NCBI RefSeq assembly: GCF_003075395.1
Contig: NZ_QDFV01000003.1
Location: forward strand, 558,685 to 622,684
Direction of reading: 5' to 3'
Source: Microbacterium sp. TPD7012
Lineage (GTDB): Bacteria; Actinomycetota; Actinomycetes; Actinomycetales; Microbacteriaceae
Length of the DNA stretch: 64,000 nt
Both the position numbers and the translations under genes were made by a program. Position 1 is the stretch's first letter. Every line of letters begins with the position of its first letter. Positions 33,611 through 43,249 of the stretch are shown here, in pieces. The notes under the pieces are model-generated. The model saw only the letters and a program-made list of their open reading frames with translations, had not been told where the DNA came from and ran no database searches.

Positions 33611-35131
33611 ATGTTCCGACGCACCCGACGTCTCGCGCTGATCTCCGCCCTCGCGGCGACCGCCGTCATCCTCAGCGCCTGCTCCGGCACCCCCGCGGAG
33701 ACCCCGTCCTCGTCTCCCGGGAAGCCCGACCCAGACGCGACCCTGCACGTGGGACTCGTGCTCGAGCCGACCAACCTCGACATCCGGCACACCAGCGGCG
33801 CCGCCATCGAGCAGATCCTCATCGACAACATCTACGAGGGTCTCGTGACCCGCACGCAGGACAACGAGATCGAGGGCCGGATCGCCTCCGACTACGAGGT
33901 GTCCGCCGACGGGCTCACCTACACGTTCACACTGAACGACGGTGTCGCCTTCCACGACGGCACCCCGCTCACATCCGCCGACGTCGTCGCCTCCTACGAG
34001 ACCGTGCGCACCGACGCGACCGTGCAGGGCAACGCGGAGTTCGCCTCGGTGGCCTCGATCACCGCGCCCGACGCCACGACCGTCGAGATCGTGCTCTCCG
34101 CGCCGAACCAGAACTTCCTGTTCGTCCTCACCGGGCCCGCGGGACTGATCTTCAAGTCCGGTGACACGACGGACCTGAAGACGGCAGAGAACGGCACGGG
34201 TCCGTTCACCCTCACACGCTGGAACAAGGGCAGCACGATCACCTTCGCGCGCAACGAGGCCTACTGGGGCGAGGCGGCCGGTGTCGCCGAGGTGGAGTTC
34301 CAGTACATCCCCGACTTCACGGCCGGTGTGAACGCCGCACTCGCCGGCGACGTCGACGTGCTGACGGCGGTGGACCCGAACCTCGCGTCGCAGCTCGAGG
34401 ACTCCGGGGACTTCACGCTCACCAAGGGCCGCACCACCGACAAGGCGACGCTGGCCTTCAACAACAAGAAGGCGCCGCTCGACGACGTGCGCGTGCGCGA
34501 AGCCCTGCGTCTGGCCATCGACCATGAGGCCCTGATCGAGGCCGTCGGAGCCGGCACCACCCTGTACGGACCGATCCCGGAGCTCGACCCCGGTTACGAG
34601 GACCTCTCCGACGTCATCTCGTACGACCCGGAGAAGGCCAAGGAGCTCCTCGCCGAAGCCGGCCAGGAAGACCTCGAGCTCACCCTCACCATCCCGAGCT
34701 TCTACGGGACGACCGTGCCGAAGGTCCTGATCTCGGACTTCGCGAAGGTCGGTGTGACCCTCGAGGTCGATTCCGTGGAGTTCCCCGCCTGGCTCGAGGA
34801 CGTCTACACCAACCACGACTACGACCTGAGCTTCGTGCTGCACGTCGAGCCGCGGGACTTCGGCAACTTCGCGAATCCGGACTACTACTTCGGCTACGAC
34901 AACGCCGAGGTCCAGGGGCTCTACGAGCAGGCGCAGGCCGGGGTGGATCCCGACAAGTCCGCCGAGCTCCTCGCGCAGGCCGCCCGCATCGTATCCGAGG
35001 ACCACGCCGCGGACTGGCTGTACAACGGCGAGACCCTCACCGCAGTGAGCCCGATCGTGGCCGGCTTCCCCGAGGACTCGATCAACTCGCGCATCAACCT
35101 CGCGGGCGTCACCGTCTCCGCCGAGAAGTAG
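33611..35131 (+). CDS. ABC transporter substrate-binding lipoprotein, peptide/nickel family
   Basis: This 506-residue SBP_bac_5 protein has a signal peptide ending in the lipobox LSAC (Cys24), so the mature protein is a lipid-anchored extracellular receptor. The core reads LVLEPTNLDIRHTSGA and GVAFHDGTPLTSADV, which is typical of DppA/OppA relatives. GAGAGGAAA precedes the ATG. It is the first of five genes encoding a full importer. The ligand may be a peptide, opine or metal chelate and cannot be told from sequence. Confidence 0.93.
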   Translation: MFRRTRRLALISALAATAVILSACSGTPAETPSSSPGKPDPDATLHVGLVLEPTNLDIRHTSGAAIEQILIDNIYEGLVTRTQDNEIEGRIASDYEVSADGLTYTFTLNDGVAFHDGTPLTSADVVASYETVRTDATVQGNAEFASVASITAPDATTVEIVLSAPNQNFLFVLTGPAGLIFKSGDTTDLKTAENGTGPFTLTRWNKGSTITFARNEAYWGEAAGVAEVEFQYIPDFTAGVNAALAGDVDVLTAVDPNLASQLEDSGDFTLTKGRTTDKATLAFNNKKAPLDDVRVREALRLAIDHEALIEAVGAGTTLYGPIPELDPGYEDLSDVISYDPEKAKELLAEAGQEDLELTLTIPSFYGTTVPKVLISDFAKVGVTLEVDSVEFPAWLEDVYTNHDYDLSFVLHVEPRDFGNFANPDYYFGYDNAEVQGLYEQAQAGVDPDKSAELLAQAARIVSEDHAADWLYNGETLTAVSPIVAGFPEDSINSRINLAGVTVSAEK

Positions 35132-35147
35132 GAGCGGTCGGCCCTCC

Positions 35148-36098
35148 GTGCTCCGCTACGCGCTCGTCCGAGGAGCCCTGCTCATCGCAGGGCTCCTCGT
35201 GTCGAGCGTGCTCATCTTCCTGACGCTGCGGGTCTTCCCCGGCGACGTCGCGCAGCTCATCGCCGGGACGCAGGCCTCCCCCGCCGAGGTCGACGCCCTG
35301 CGCGAATCGCTCGGACTCGATCGCCCGCTCCTCGCGCAGTACACCGACTGGATCGGCGGCATCTTCCGGGGGGATCTCGGCACCTCGCTGCTCTCCGGCG
35401 CCTCCGTCGGTGAAGAACTGTTCCTCAAGTCGCAGGTCACCGTCCCGCTCGGGATCATGTCGCTGCTGATCGCTATCCTGATCGCCGTGCCCTTCGGGAT
35501 CGTCGCGGCGCTCCTCCGCGGCCGTCGCGGCGGCACGGCGCTCAGCGTCGGTGCCCAGACGCTCGCGGCCGTCCCCGTCGTCTGGGCGGGCATGATGCTG
35601 ATCGTGGTCTTCTCGGTCTGGCTCGGCTGGCTGCCGCCGCAGGGGTTCCCGCGCACCGGCTGGTCGACGCCGGGAAAGGCCATCGAAGCTCTGCTGCTCC
35701 CTGCGCTCACGATCGGGATCGTCGAGGGCGCGATGCTCATGCGCTTCGTCCGCAGCGCCACGCTGCAGGCGGCCGGCCAGGACTTCGTCCGCACCGCCGC
35801 CGCGAAGGGTCTGACGCGCACCAGGGCGCTGATCCAGCACGGCATCCCTGCGGTGGGTCTGTCGATCATCACGGTCCTGGGACTCCAGGTGGCCGGGATC
35901 ATCGTGGGATCGGTCGTGATCGAGCAGCTGTTCACGCTGCCCGGCATCGGACGGATGCTCGTGGCCGACGTCGGCACCCGCGACCTGATCAAGGTGCAGA
36001 GCGAACTGCTCGTGCTCACCGGATTCGTGCTCGTGGTCGGCTTCCTCGTCGATCTGCTGCACCGCGCGATCGACCCCCGACAGCGGGAGGCCGCATGA
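35148..36098 (+). CDS. ABC transporter permease, DppB/OppB type
   Basis: This 316-residue permease has six TM helices. It has the LRVFPGDVAQLIAG start and the EAA-type loop RTAAAKGLTRTRALIQHGIP near residues 218-237, which contacts the ATPases. The GTG at 35148 lies 17 bases after the receptor gene and its stop overlaps the second permease (ATGA). Confidence 0.93.
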   Translation: MLRYALVRGALLIAGLLVSSVLIFLTLRVFPGDVAQLIAGTQASPAEVDALRESLGLDRPLLAQYTDWIGGIFRGDLGTSLLSGASVGEELFLKSQVTVPLGIMSLLIAILIAVPFGIVAALLRGRRGGTALSVGAQTLAAVPVVWAGMMLIVVFSVWLGWLPPQGFPRTGWSTPGKAIEALLLPALTIGIVEGAMLMRFVRSATLQAAGQDFVRTAAAKGLTRTRALIQHGIPAVGLSIITVLGLQVAGIIVGSVVIEQLFTLPGIGRMLVADVGTRDLIKVQSELLVLTGFVLVVGFLVDLLHRAIDPRQREAA

Positions 36099-36964
36099 TC
36101 CCCCGCTGGCTGACGAGGCTCTGGGCGACGGCGACCGGTCGCTTCGGGCTCATCGTCGTGGCGATGATCGCCGTCACCGCGCTCGTGTCGTCGTTCTGGA
36201 CGCCGTTCGATCCGCAGTCGTCGAACATCGGCGACCGCTGGCTGCCGCCCAGCTGGCCGCACCTGCTCGGCACCGACGACACCGGTCGCGACATCCTCAG
36301 CCTGATCATGGCCGGGGCACGGACGGCCGTGTTCGTCAGCGTCGGCGCCGGCGTGGTGGCGACCGTCATCGGCATCTCCCTCGCAGCGCTCGGAGCCCTC
36401 ACCACGCGCTGGGTGCGAGAGACCGTCGCCGTGTTCGTCGACATCCTCATCGCGTTCCCCGTGCTGCTGATCGCCATGATGATCTCCTCCGTCTGGGGCG
36501 GATCGCTGTGGGTCGTCATCTGGGCGGTCGGGATCGGCTTCGGCGTCAACATCGCCCGTGTCACCCGTCCGGAGCTGAGGCGGGTGCAGCAGAGCGACTT
36601 CGTGCTCGCCGCCCGCGCATCCGGACTCACCCCCGCGCAGAGCCTCGCCCGGCACCTGCTTCCGAACGTCGCACCGGTGTTCATCGTGCAGCTCTCCTGG
36701 TCGATGGCCGTCGCCGTCCTCGCCGAGGCAGGGCTGTCGTACCTCGGCTTCGGCGCATCGGTGGTCGAGCCGAGCTGGGGCATCCTGCTGGCCGACCTCC
36801 AGCGGTACATCGGCGTCCATCCGCTCTCCGTGATCTGGCCGGGCCTGACCATCACCGTCACGGTCCTCGCCCTGAATCTGCTCGGCGACGGGCTGCGCGA
36901 GGCGACGGACCCGACTCTGCGTCACCGTGCGGCGGAGCTGCACACCCCGGCGGTGGTCGCATGA
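36095..36964 (+). CDS. ABC transporter permease, DppC/OppC type
   Basis: This 289-residue partner permease has the N-terminal LLGTDDTGRDILS signature of the DppC family and the coupling loop LAARASGLTPAQSLARHLLP near residues 170-190. It forms a heterodimer channel with the preceding permease. Its stop overlaps the first ATPase gene by four bases. Confidence 0.93.
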   Translation: MIPRWLTRLWATATGRFGLIVVAMIAVTALVSSFWTPFDPQSSNIGDRWLPPSWPHLLGTDDTGRDILSLIMAGARTAVFVSVGAGVVATVIGISLAALGALTTRWVRETVAVFVDILIAFPVLLIAMMISSVWGGSLWVVIWAVGIGFGVNIARVTRPELRRVQQSDFVLAARASGLTPAQSLARHLLPNVAPVFIVQLSWSMAVAVLAEAGLSYLGFGASVVEPSWGILLADLQRYIGVHPLSVIWPGLTITVTVLALNLLGDGLREATDPTLRHRAAELHTPAVVA

Positions 36965-37752
36965 CGCTCGCCGTGCAGGACCTGGTCATCGACATCGACG
37001 GGCGTCGGGTGGTCGACGGCGTCTCCTTCGACGTGCCGGACGGCTCGCGCCTCGGGCTGATCGGCGAATCCGGCTCCGGCAAGTCGCTCACCGCCCTCGC
37101 CGTGCTCGGACTCCTCCCCGAGGGGGCCACCGCGAGCGGCAGCATCCGCTGGAACGGCACCGAGCTGATCGGCATGCCGGATCGCGAGCTCGCGAAGCTG
37201 CGCGGCGACGACATCGGCATCGTCTTCCAGGAGCCCCGGACCGCGCTCAACCCGATCCGGACCGTCGGACGACAGATCGCGGAGTCCATCCGGATCCACG
37301 AGGGGCTCGGCCGCCGCGAGGCCCGAGACCGCGCGATCGCCGAGGCGGAACGCGTTCGCCTGCCCGATCCGGCGTCGATCGTGGACCGCTACCCGCACCA
37401 GCTCTCCGGCGGCCAGCGGCAGCGCGTGGCGATCGCCATGGCCCTCGCATGCCGTCCGCGACTGCTGATCGCCGACGAGCCGACCACGGCGCTCGACGTC
37501 ACGATCCAGTCCGAGATCCTCTCGCTGCTGCTGTCGCTCGTCGCCGAGGAGGGCATGTCGCTCGTCTTCATCACGCATGATCTCGCCGTGCTCGCGCAGG
37601 TGGCGACGGAGGGCGTCGTCCTGGAGCACGGACGCGTGACCGAGGCGGCACCCGTGTCCACCCTCCTGACCGCGCCGACGTCTCCCGTCACCCGGGCTCT
37701 GCTCCGTGATGCGACCGCCACGCTCTGGCGACCGGATGGCGGCGCGTCATGA
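36961..37752 (+). CDS. ABC transporter ATP-binding protein, DppD/OppD type
   Basis: This 263-residue ATPase has Walker A GESGSGKS near residue 36, signature LSGGQRQR near 144, Walker [13 protein letters not shown] near 164 and the switch His in ITHD. The C-terminal OppD/DppD extension that often binds an Fe-S cluster is short and lacks the four Cys. It overlaps both neighbours by four bases. It energises import with the next protein. Confidence 0.92.
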   Translation: MTLAVQDLVIDIDGRRVVDGVSFDVPDGSRLGLIGESGSGKSLTALAVLGLLPEGATASGSIRWNGTELIGMPDRELAKLRGDDIGIVFQEPRTALNPIRTVGRQIAESIRIHEGLGRREARDRAIAEAERVRLPDPASIVDRYPHQLSGGQRQRVAIAMALACRPRLLIADEPTTALDVTIQSEILSLLLSLVAEEGMSLVFITHDLAVLAQVATEGVVLEHGRVTEAAPVSTLLTAPTSPVTRALLRDATATLWRPDGGAS

Positions 37753-38546
37753 GCCTGATCGAAGCGCGGGATCTGAGCCGGGACTTCGTCGTCCCGAAGC
37801 GCTCCTCCTTCGAGCGCACGCGCCGGCAGACCGCACTCGCGCCCACCGATCTCGACGTCGTCGAAGGATCGTCGATGGGGATCATCGGCGAGTCCGGCTC
37901 CGGGAAGTCCACGCTCGTCCGCCTCCTGCTGGGGCTCGATCGTCCGACGACCGGGACCGTGAGCGTGGACGGGCGCGCCGTGGACGCCACGGCCTCCGCG
38001 AAGTCCCTGCACTGGCTGCGCCGCGAGACAGGGCTGGTGTTCCAGGACCCGTATGCGTCGCTGGACCCGCGGATGTCGGCGGGGCAGATCGTGCGCGAAC
38101 CGCTGTGGGCACTCGGGATCGAGGGCGACCACCGGGCGAGGGTCCGCGAGGTCCTGGAGCAGGTCGGGCTGGAACCGGAGATGGTCGACCGCTATCCCCA
38201 CGAGTTCTCCGGCGGGCAGCGCCAGCGGATCGCACTCGCCAGAGCCATCGTGCACCGTCCGCGAACCCTCGTCGGAGACGAGCCGCTGTCCGCTCTCGAT
38301 GTCACGGTGCGCGCGCAGATCCTCGAGCTGCTGATCGAGCTGCGACGAACGACCGCCCTCACCCTGCTGCTCGTCTCGCACGACATCGGGGTCGTGCAGA
38401 ACCTGTGCGACGCGGTCGTCGTGATGAAGGACGGCCACATCGTCGAGCGCGGCTCCACGAAGGACGTGCTCCTGCACCCGCAGGAGGCCTACACGAAGAA
38501 GCTGCTGTCGGCGATCCCGGTGATCCCCGGCTCCACCGGTCGTTGA
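37749..38546 (+). CDS. ABC transporter ATP-binding protein, DppF/OppF type
   Basis: This 265-residue second ATPase has GESGSGKST near residue 45, [14 protein letters not shown] near 157, and [11 protein letters not shown] near 180, where the usual ADEP is GDEP. It is the last gene of the importer operon. Its stop codon lies inside a short palindromic repeat at 38538-38572. Confidence 0.92.
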   Translation: MSLIEARDLSRDFVVPKRSSFERTRRQTALAPTDLDVVEGSSMGIIGESGSGKSTLVRLLLGLDRPTTGTVSVDGRAVDATASAKSLHWLRRETGLVFQDPYASLDPRMSAGQIVREPLWALGIEGDHRARVREVLEQVGLEPEMVDRYPHEFSGGQRQRIALARAIVHRPRTLVGDEPLSALDVTVRAQILELLIELRRTTALTLLLVSHDIGVVQNLCDAVVVMKDGHIVERGSTKDVLLHPQEAYTKKLLSAIPVIPGSTGR

Positions 38547-38572
38547 GCGAGCGAAGCGAGACGAAACGTCTC
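38538..38572. repeat. Intergenic GAGCGAGCGAAGCGAGACGAAACG-type element
   Basis: This 35-base element contains alternating GAGCGA/GCGAAGC units and ends in the short hairpin GAGACG-AAA-CGTCTC (38558-38572). I recall near-identical elements scattered through Microbacteriaceae intergenic regions. Here it spans the stop of the DppF-type gene and the end of the convergent acetyltransferase gene, so it may also terminate transcription. Only one copy is seen in this window. Confidence 0.55.
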
Positions 38573-39188
38573 AGCCCTTCGATCCGAACAGGCTCCCCCG
38601 CCGCCGCCCCACGGGCTTGAGCACACGTCGCATGTACACGGTCCCGAGGTCGCGCCCGAACTTGTAGCCCACGCGTCCCATCCGCCCGGCCTCGACGAAG
38701 CCCAGCTTGGCGTGCAGACGGATCGAAGCCTCGGCTCCGCTGTCGCTGATGACCGCGACCATCTCCCGCAGTCCGATCTGCTCGCAGGCGTCGATGAGCG
38801 CTTGCAGCAGGGCCGCACCGAGCCCCTTGCCGCCGGCACCCGGACCGAGGTAGATCGAGTCCTCGACCGTGTAGCGGTAGGCGTTCTTGCCCGCCCAGGG
38901 CTGCGCGAGCGCGTAGCCGATCACCTCGCCCCGCGATGAGACCGCGACGAGGAACGGCAGCTTCAACCGCTCGAGGAGCGCGAACTTGTCCCGCCAGTAC
39001 GGGATGCTGCTGCGCCGCTCGTCGAGCGTCACTGCGGAGTTGCTGACGAAGTGGTTGTAGATCTCCCGGATATGGGCGAGGTCGTTGGCGCGTGCAGGAC
39101 GGATGACGTACGAGAACACCTCCGGTGCCGCCTCCGGGCGCAGGTGGCGCGGCAGGACACGACGACGGTCTCCCGGCTCGAACTGCAT
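38571..39188 (-). CDS. GNAT-family N-acetyltransferase, phosphinothricin-acetyltransferase-like
   Basis: This 205-residue acetyltransferase begins its GNAT domain at IRPARANDLAHIREIYNHFV, which is characteristic of the PAT/YncA branch. The acetyl-CoA loop reads GPGAGGKGLGAALLQAL near residues 122-138. A basic Arg-rich tail follows. Substrates in this branch are small amines or amino acid analogues. It lies just downstream of ung but has its own -10 element. Confidence 0.88.
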   Translation of the reverse strand: MQFEPGDRRRVLPRHLRPEAAPEVFSYVIRPARANDLAHIREIYNHFVSNSAVTLDERRSSIPYWRDKFALLERLKLPFLVAVSSRGEVIGYALAQPWAGKNAYRYTVEDSIYLGPGAGGKGLGAALLQALIDACEQIGLREMVAVISDSGAEASIRLHAKLGFVEAGRMGRVGYKFGRDLGTVYMRRVLKPVGRRRGSLFGSKG

Positions 39189-39192
39189 GGGT

Positions 39193-39906
39193 TCAGCTTA
39201 GGGAGGAAGGCGCGTCGCCCTCCACTCTCCAGTCCACCGGATCTGCACCGAGCTCTTCGAGCAGTGCGTTCGCCCGCGAGAAGGGCCGCGAGCCGAAGAA
39301 ACCGCGGCGCGCCGACAGCGGTGACGGGTGCGCCGACGCGATGACCGGCGTCTCGCCGAGAAGGGGCTGCAGATTCGCCGCGTCCTTGCCCCACAGGATC
39401 GCGACGAGCGGCTGCTCACGCGCCACGAGGGCCCGGATCGCGAGCTCCGTGACCTCCTCCCAGCCCCAGCCGCGATGCGACGCCGCCGCACCCGGACGGA
39501 CCGTGAGGACGCGATTGAGCAGCAGCACGCCCTGGTCGCTCCACGCCGTCAGATCGCCGTGCGGCGCCGGTGGGATGCCGAGATCGCTCTCGCGCTCCTT
39601 GTAGATGTTCGCCAGGCTGCGCGGGAGCGGGCGCACCTCGCGGTCGACGGCGAAGGAAAGACCGATCGGATGCCCGGGCGTCGGATACGGGTCCTGACCG
39701 GTGATGAGGACCCGCACCTCCGACAGCGGCCGCTGGAAGGCGCGAAGCACGTTCTCCCCGGCAGGAAGATAGCCGTGACCGGCTGCCTGCTCGGCACGGA
39801 GACGCTCCCCCAGGGCGGTGATCTGCTCCTGCGCCGGCGCGAGCGCCTCGGCCCAGCCCGGATCGATCTGCCCGTCGGCGGCGAGCTCGGCGAGGGTACG
39901 GGCCAT
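39193..39906 (-). CDS. ung: Uracil-DNA glycosylase, family 1
   Basis: This 237-residue base-excision repair enzyme removes uracil from DNA. The catalytic-water motif is [14 protein letters not shown] with the activating Asp near residue 72, the uracil-recognition strand is LLLNRVLTV, and the DNA-intercalation loop is HPSPLSA near residue 200. The ATG at 39906 lies two bases after the SDR stop; in-frame sequence upstream is antisense to that gene. Confidence 0.95.
   Translation of the reverse strand: MARTLAELAADGQIDPGWAEALAPAQEQITALGERLRAEQAAGHGYLPAGENVLRAFQRPLSEVRVLITGQDPYPTPGHPIGLSFAVDREVRPLPRSLANIYKERESDLGIPPAPHGDLTAWSDQGVLLLNRVLTVRPGAAASHRGWGWEEVTELAIRALVAREQPLVAILWGKDAANLQPLLGETPVIASAHPSPLSARRGFFGSRPFSRANALLEELGADPVDWRVEGDAPSSLS
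39195..39200 (-). promoter_or_regulatory. -10 element TAAGCT of the PAT-like gene
   Basis: TAAGCT, GAACCC, ATG on the minus strand, overlapping the last base of the ung stop codon. Confidence 0.5.
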
Positions 39907-39908
39907 CG

Positions 39909-40691
39909 TCAGTCGATGGATCGCACGCGCAGTGGGCCGCGGGCGAGAAGGTGCTGCGCCGACTGGGCGACCGGACGCATCGTGATCTGGTCGAGGTTGA
40001 CGTGCGCCGGCGACTCGAGCGCATAGGCGATGACGTCGGCGACGTCTTCTGCGAGGAGCGGCGCCTCGACGCCGGAGTACACGGCTTCGGCCGCCACCGT
40101 GTCGCCGCCGAGACGGTTCAGCGTGAACTCCTCGGTGTGCACCATGCCGGGAGCGACCTCGACGACGCGGACCGGCTCTCCGTTGAGCTCCTGACGGAGC
40201 ACCTTGACGAGCATCGACTCCGCCGCCTTGGCGGCGTTGTATCCTGCACCTCCGGCGTAGGCCGTCTGCGCGGCCGTCGACGTGATGAACACGGTGTCGG
40301 CGTGCCCGTCCGCTGCCGCCGCGCGGCGCAGGAGCGGGAGGAGCCCTGCCACCAGACGCTGCGTCGCCAGCACGTTGGCGTCGAACATCCACTGCCAGTC
40401 GTCGATCGACGCGTCCTCCACGCGATCCGTTCCGCGCGCTCCGCCCGCGACCTGCACGAGGGCGTGCACGGGCCCGGACTTCTCGAGCTCGGCCACGAGC
40501 GCGTCGACCGCTGCGGCGTCGGTGAGGTCGCAGGCGATGGCCGAGGCCCCGGTCTCCTCGGCGAGCGCGGTCAGCCGGTCCTCCCGTCGGGCGACTCCGA
40601 CGACATCCCATCCGCGGGCGCGGAGCTCGCGCACCGTCGCCGCGCCGATCCCGGAGCTCGCACCTGTCACCACTGCACGTCTGATCACCAT
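39909..40691 (-). CDS. Short-chain dehydrogenase/reductase (SDR)
   Basis: This 260-residue classical SDR has TGASSGIG at residues 9-16 for NAD(P) binding, catalytic Ser in FITSTAAQ and the YNAAK catalytic Tyr/Lys near residue 151. The basic residue in ARRED after beta-2 favours NADP(H). It is the first gene of a run with ung. The substrate is unknown. Confidence 0.9.
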   Translation of the reverse strand: MVIRRAVVTGASSGIGAATVRELRARGWDVVGVARREDRLTALAEETGASAIACDLTDAAAVDALVAELEKSGPVHALVQVAGGARGTDRVEDASIDDWQWMFDANVLATQRLVAGLLPLLRRAAAADGHADTVFITSTAAQTAYAGGAGYNAAKAAESMLVKVLRQELNGEPVRVVEVAPGMVHTEEFTLNRLGGDTVAAEAVYSGVEAPLLAEDVADVIAYALESPAHVNLDQITMRPVAQSAQHLLARGPLRVRSID

Positions 40692-40697
40692 GCCTCC

Positions 40698-40703
40698 ACC
40701 GTA
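40698..40703 (-). promoter_or_regulatory. -10 element TACGGT of the SDR gene
   Basis: TACGGT, GGAGGC, ATG on the minus strand. The gap contains GGAGG, so both leaderless and very-short-leader initiation are possible. Confidence 0.5.
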
Positions 40704-40761
40704 CGATGTTCCCGCGCGATTTCGCGGTCCGGCACTGTTACGTCACATTTCCCGTCCCTTG

Positions 40762-40788
40762 TTGACACGAGCCGATGTTCCGTACTCT
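40762..40788 (+). promoter_or_regulatory. Candidate metY promoter
   Basis: TTGACA (40762-40767) is followed after 15 bases by TACTCT (40783-40788). The spacer is short, but both hexamers stand out. The predicted leader of about 45 bases carries GGGGGAA before the ATG and is too short for a SAM riboswitch. Confidence 0.45.
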
Positions 40789-40838
40789 CGCTGCAACGGC
40801 ATCCGCCATCCGACCTTCACACGTTCCAGGGGGAACAC

Positions 40839-42161
40839 ATGACCGCACCCGAGTCCTGGCGCTTCGAGACCAAGCAGATCCACTCGGGTGCCGCACCCGA
40901 TCCGGTCACGAAGGCCCGCGCCACGCCGATCTACCAGACGACGTCTTACGTGTTCGACAGCGCGGACCACGCCGCGAACCTCTTCGCCCTCGCGGAGTTC
41001 GGCAACATCTACACCCGCATCCAGAACCCCACGCAGGACGTGCTCGAGCAGCGCCTCGCCGCGCTCGAGGGCGGCACCGGCGCCCTGGTCCTGTCCAGCG
41101 GTCAGGCGGCCTCCACGTTCGCCGTGCTCAACATCGCCGAGGCGGGCGACCACTTCGTCGCCTCGAGCTCGATCTACGGCGGAACGTACAACCTCTTCAA
41201 GTACACCCTCGCGAAGCTCGGCATCGAGGTCACCTTCGTCGAGAACCAGGACGACCCCGAGGAATGGCGCCGCGCGGTCCGCCCGAACACGAAGCTGTTC
41301 TTCGCCGAGACCATCGGCAACCCGCAGATCAACATCCTCGACATCCGCACGGTGGCCGACGTCGCGCACGAGAACGGCGTCCCTCTGATCGTCGACAACA
41401 CGATCGCCACGCCGTACCTGATCCGCCCGTTCGAGTTCGGCGCCGACATCGTCGTGCACTCGGTCACGAAGTTCCTCGGCGGCCACGGCACGACCATCGG
41501 CGGCGTCATCATCGACGGCGGCACGTTCGAGTGGTCGAAGAACGTCGAGAAGTTCCCGGGTCTCACGGTTCCGGACCCCTCGTACCACGGCGCGAGCTAC
41601 ACCGCCGCGGTCGGCGACCCGCTCGCGTACATCATCAAGGCGCGCGTGCAGCTGCTGCGCGACCTCGGATCGGCCATCGCCCCGCAGAGCGCCTGGAACC
41701 TCATCCAGGGCGTCGAGACGCTGTCGCTGCGCATCGAGCGCCACGTGCAGAACGCACAGGAGATCGCCGAGTGGCTCGACAGCCGCGATGACGTCGCGAC
41801 CGTCAACTACTCCGGACTGCCCTCTTCGCCGTGGTACGCCAAGGCGAACGAGTACGCCCCCAAGGGTGTCGGCGCCGTGCTGTCCTTCGAGCTCAAGGGC
41901 GGTGTCGAGGCCGGCCGCGAGTTCGTCAACAGCCTGTCGCTGTTCAGCCACCTCGCCAACATCGGCGATGTGCGCTCGCTCGTGATCCACCCGGCATCGA
42001 CCACCCACGCCCAGCTCACGCCCGAGCAGCAGCTCACGGCCGGCGTCACTCCTGGCCTCGTGCGTCTCTCGGTGGGCATCGAGAACGTCGACGACCTCAA
42101 GGCCGACCTCGAAGAGGCTCTCGCCGCGGCTCGCCGCGTGTCGGAGGCCGCTCGCGCCTGA
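40839..42161 (+). CDS. metY: O-acetylhomoserine sulfhydrylase MetY
   Basis: This 440-residue PLP enzyme of the Cys/Met-metabolism family converts O-acetylhomoserine and sulfide to homocysteine. The PLP Lys is in SVTKFLGGHG (Lys211). The N-terminal FETKQIHSGAAPDPVTKARATPIYQ opening and the full length distinguish it from cystathionine lyases. The ATG at 40839 follows GGGGGAA; the open frame upstream runs antisense through the SDR gene. It pairs functionally with metX about 1 kb downstream. Confidence 0.95.
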   Translation: MTAPESWRFETKQIHSGAAPDPVTKARATPIYQTTSYVFDSADHAANLFALAEFGNIYTRIQNPTQDVLEQRLAALEGGTGALVLSSGQAASTFAVLNIAEAGDHFVASSSIYGGTYNLFKYTLAKLGIEVTFVENQDDPEEWRRAVRPNTKLFFAETIGNPQINILDIRTVADVAHENGVPLIVDNTIATPYLIRPFEFGADIVVHSVTKFLGGHGTTIGGVIIDGGTFEWSKNVEKFPGLTVPDPSYHGASYTAAVGDPLAYIIKARVQLLRDLGSAIAPQSAWNLIQGVETLSLRIERHVQNAQEIAEWLDSRDDVATVNYSGLPSSPWYAKANEYAPKGVGAVLSFELKGGVEAGREFVNSLSLFSHLANIGDVRSLVIHPASTTHAQLTPEQQLTAGVTPGLVRLSVGIENVDDLKADLEEALAAARRVSEAARA

Positions 42162-42306
42162 TCCGCACACCGCGAGTGCACAGCACGGCCGCGCCAGAAT
42201 AGGAGGTCTGCCCGAGGAGCGCACGATCGACACCACATCCGTCCGACCGACCACGCCGAGACCGTCCTCTCGGCGCTCCCGCGCGCGCACGCGACGGCTC
42301 ATCGCG

Positions 42307-43209
42307 GTGGCCGGGCTGATCCTGCTGGTCGCGGTGATCTGCGTCTGGGTGCCCGGACTGATCGGCACGGCCGCGGCCGCCGCCCTGCCGTGGACCGGTG
42401 TCGCGCTCGCGATCGTGGCGGTCATCGCGCTGTTCCTCGCGCGTCGCGTGCTGCTCCTGCTGCTGGTCCCCGCTCTCGTCTGGGCAGTCGCGATCTTCCC
42501 CTCGCTCCCTGGTCCGGGCACCGGTCCGGCGACGGATGCCACGCCGCTGACCGTCGTCAGCCAGAACGTGCGCGCGCATTCCGGCGGCGCCGCCGCGTCA
42601 GCCGGCGATCTCGCGGCCCTCGGCGCCGACGTGATCGCCCTCACCGAACTGGACGGGGACAGCCTGACCGCGGCGAGCGCGGCGCTGGCCGAGGAGTACG
42701 CGCACTCGTACGCGATCGGGACGGTGGGTGTGTGGAGCCGCTTCCCGATCGACGACGCGGTGCCGCTGACTCTCGGACTCGACTGGAAGCGCGCACTCCG
42801 CGTCTCGGTGCGCACTCCGGATGCCGACGTCGCCGTGTACGTCCTGCATGCGGCATCGGTGCGCCCGGGACAGCAGCACGATCGCGACATGATGCTGGAG
42901 GGCATCGCCCAGGCCGTCGCCGACGACGAGGCCGGCTCGATCATCGTCGTCGGAGACTTCAACGCCGCGTCGGCGGATCCGGCCCTGAGCGCGGTCCGCT
43001 CCCGGCTCGACTGGGTCCGACCGACCGACGGCACCCTCGGCATGACCTGGCCGGCCGCCCTGCCCCTCGTCCGCATCGACCACGTCTTCGTGCGGGGCCT
43101 CGACGTGCATAGCTCCACGACACGACGCGCCGGGAACAGCGATCATCTCGCGACCGTGACGAGCGTCAGCGTCGGGATCCGGGACGCGGACTCCGCCCCG
43201 GGACCGTAA
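42307..43209 (+). CDS. Endonuclease/exonuclease/phosphatase (EEP) family membrane protein
   Basis: This protein has three N-terminal TM helices (GLILLVAVICVWVPG onward) and an external EEP domain. The motifs are SQNVRAH, ALTELDGDS, VVGDFNAA and the terminal GNSDHLATV, giving the metal and catalytic Glu, Asp, Asn and His. Such proteins act on phosphodiesters outside the cytoplasmic membrane. The GTG at 42307 has no ribosome site. The frame is open upstream, and a CTG at 42208 lies seven bases after CAGAAT, which would add 33 mostly basic residues. The start is uncertain. Confidence 0.82.
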   Translation: MAGLILLVAVICVWVPGLIGTAAAAALPWTGVALAIVAVIALFLARRVLLLLLVPALVWAVAIFPSLPGPGTGPATDATPLTVVSQNVRAHSGGAAASAGDLAALGADVIALTELDGDSLTAASAALAEEYAHSYAIGTVGVWSRFPIDDAVPLTLGLDWKRALRVSVRTPDADVAVYVLHAASVRPGQQHDRDMMLEGIAQAVADDEAGSIIVVGDFNAASADPALSAVRSRLDWVRPTDGTLGMTWPAALPLVRIDHVFVRGLDVHSSTTRRAGNSDHLATVTSVSVGIRDADSAPGP

Positions 43210-43237
43210 CGTTCGACGCACCGGTCCCCCGCCAGGC

Positions 43238-43243
43238 GAGAAT
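43238..43243 (+). promoter_or_regulatory. -10-like GAGAAT of metX
   Basis: GAGAAT lies six bases before the metX ATG at 43250, with one mismatch to TAGAAT. Confidence 0.45.
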
Positions 43244-43249
43244 GGGAAC

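Noticed and set aside
32705..35005. A 766-codon open frame on the minus strand opposite the hydrolase and binding-protein genes
   Set aside because: It spans two unrelated plus-strand genes and has no recognisable domain.
40704..40838. SAM riboswitch upstream of metY
   Set aside because: The predicted leader is only about 45 bases and I could not find the conserved pseudoknot or stems.
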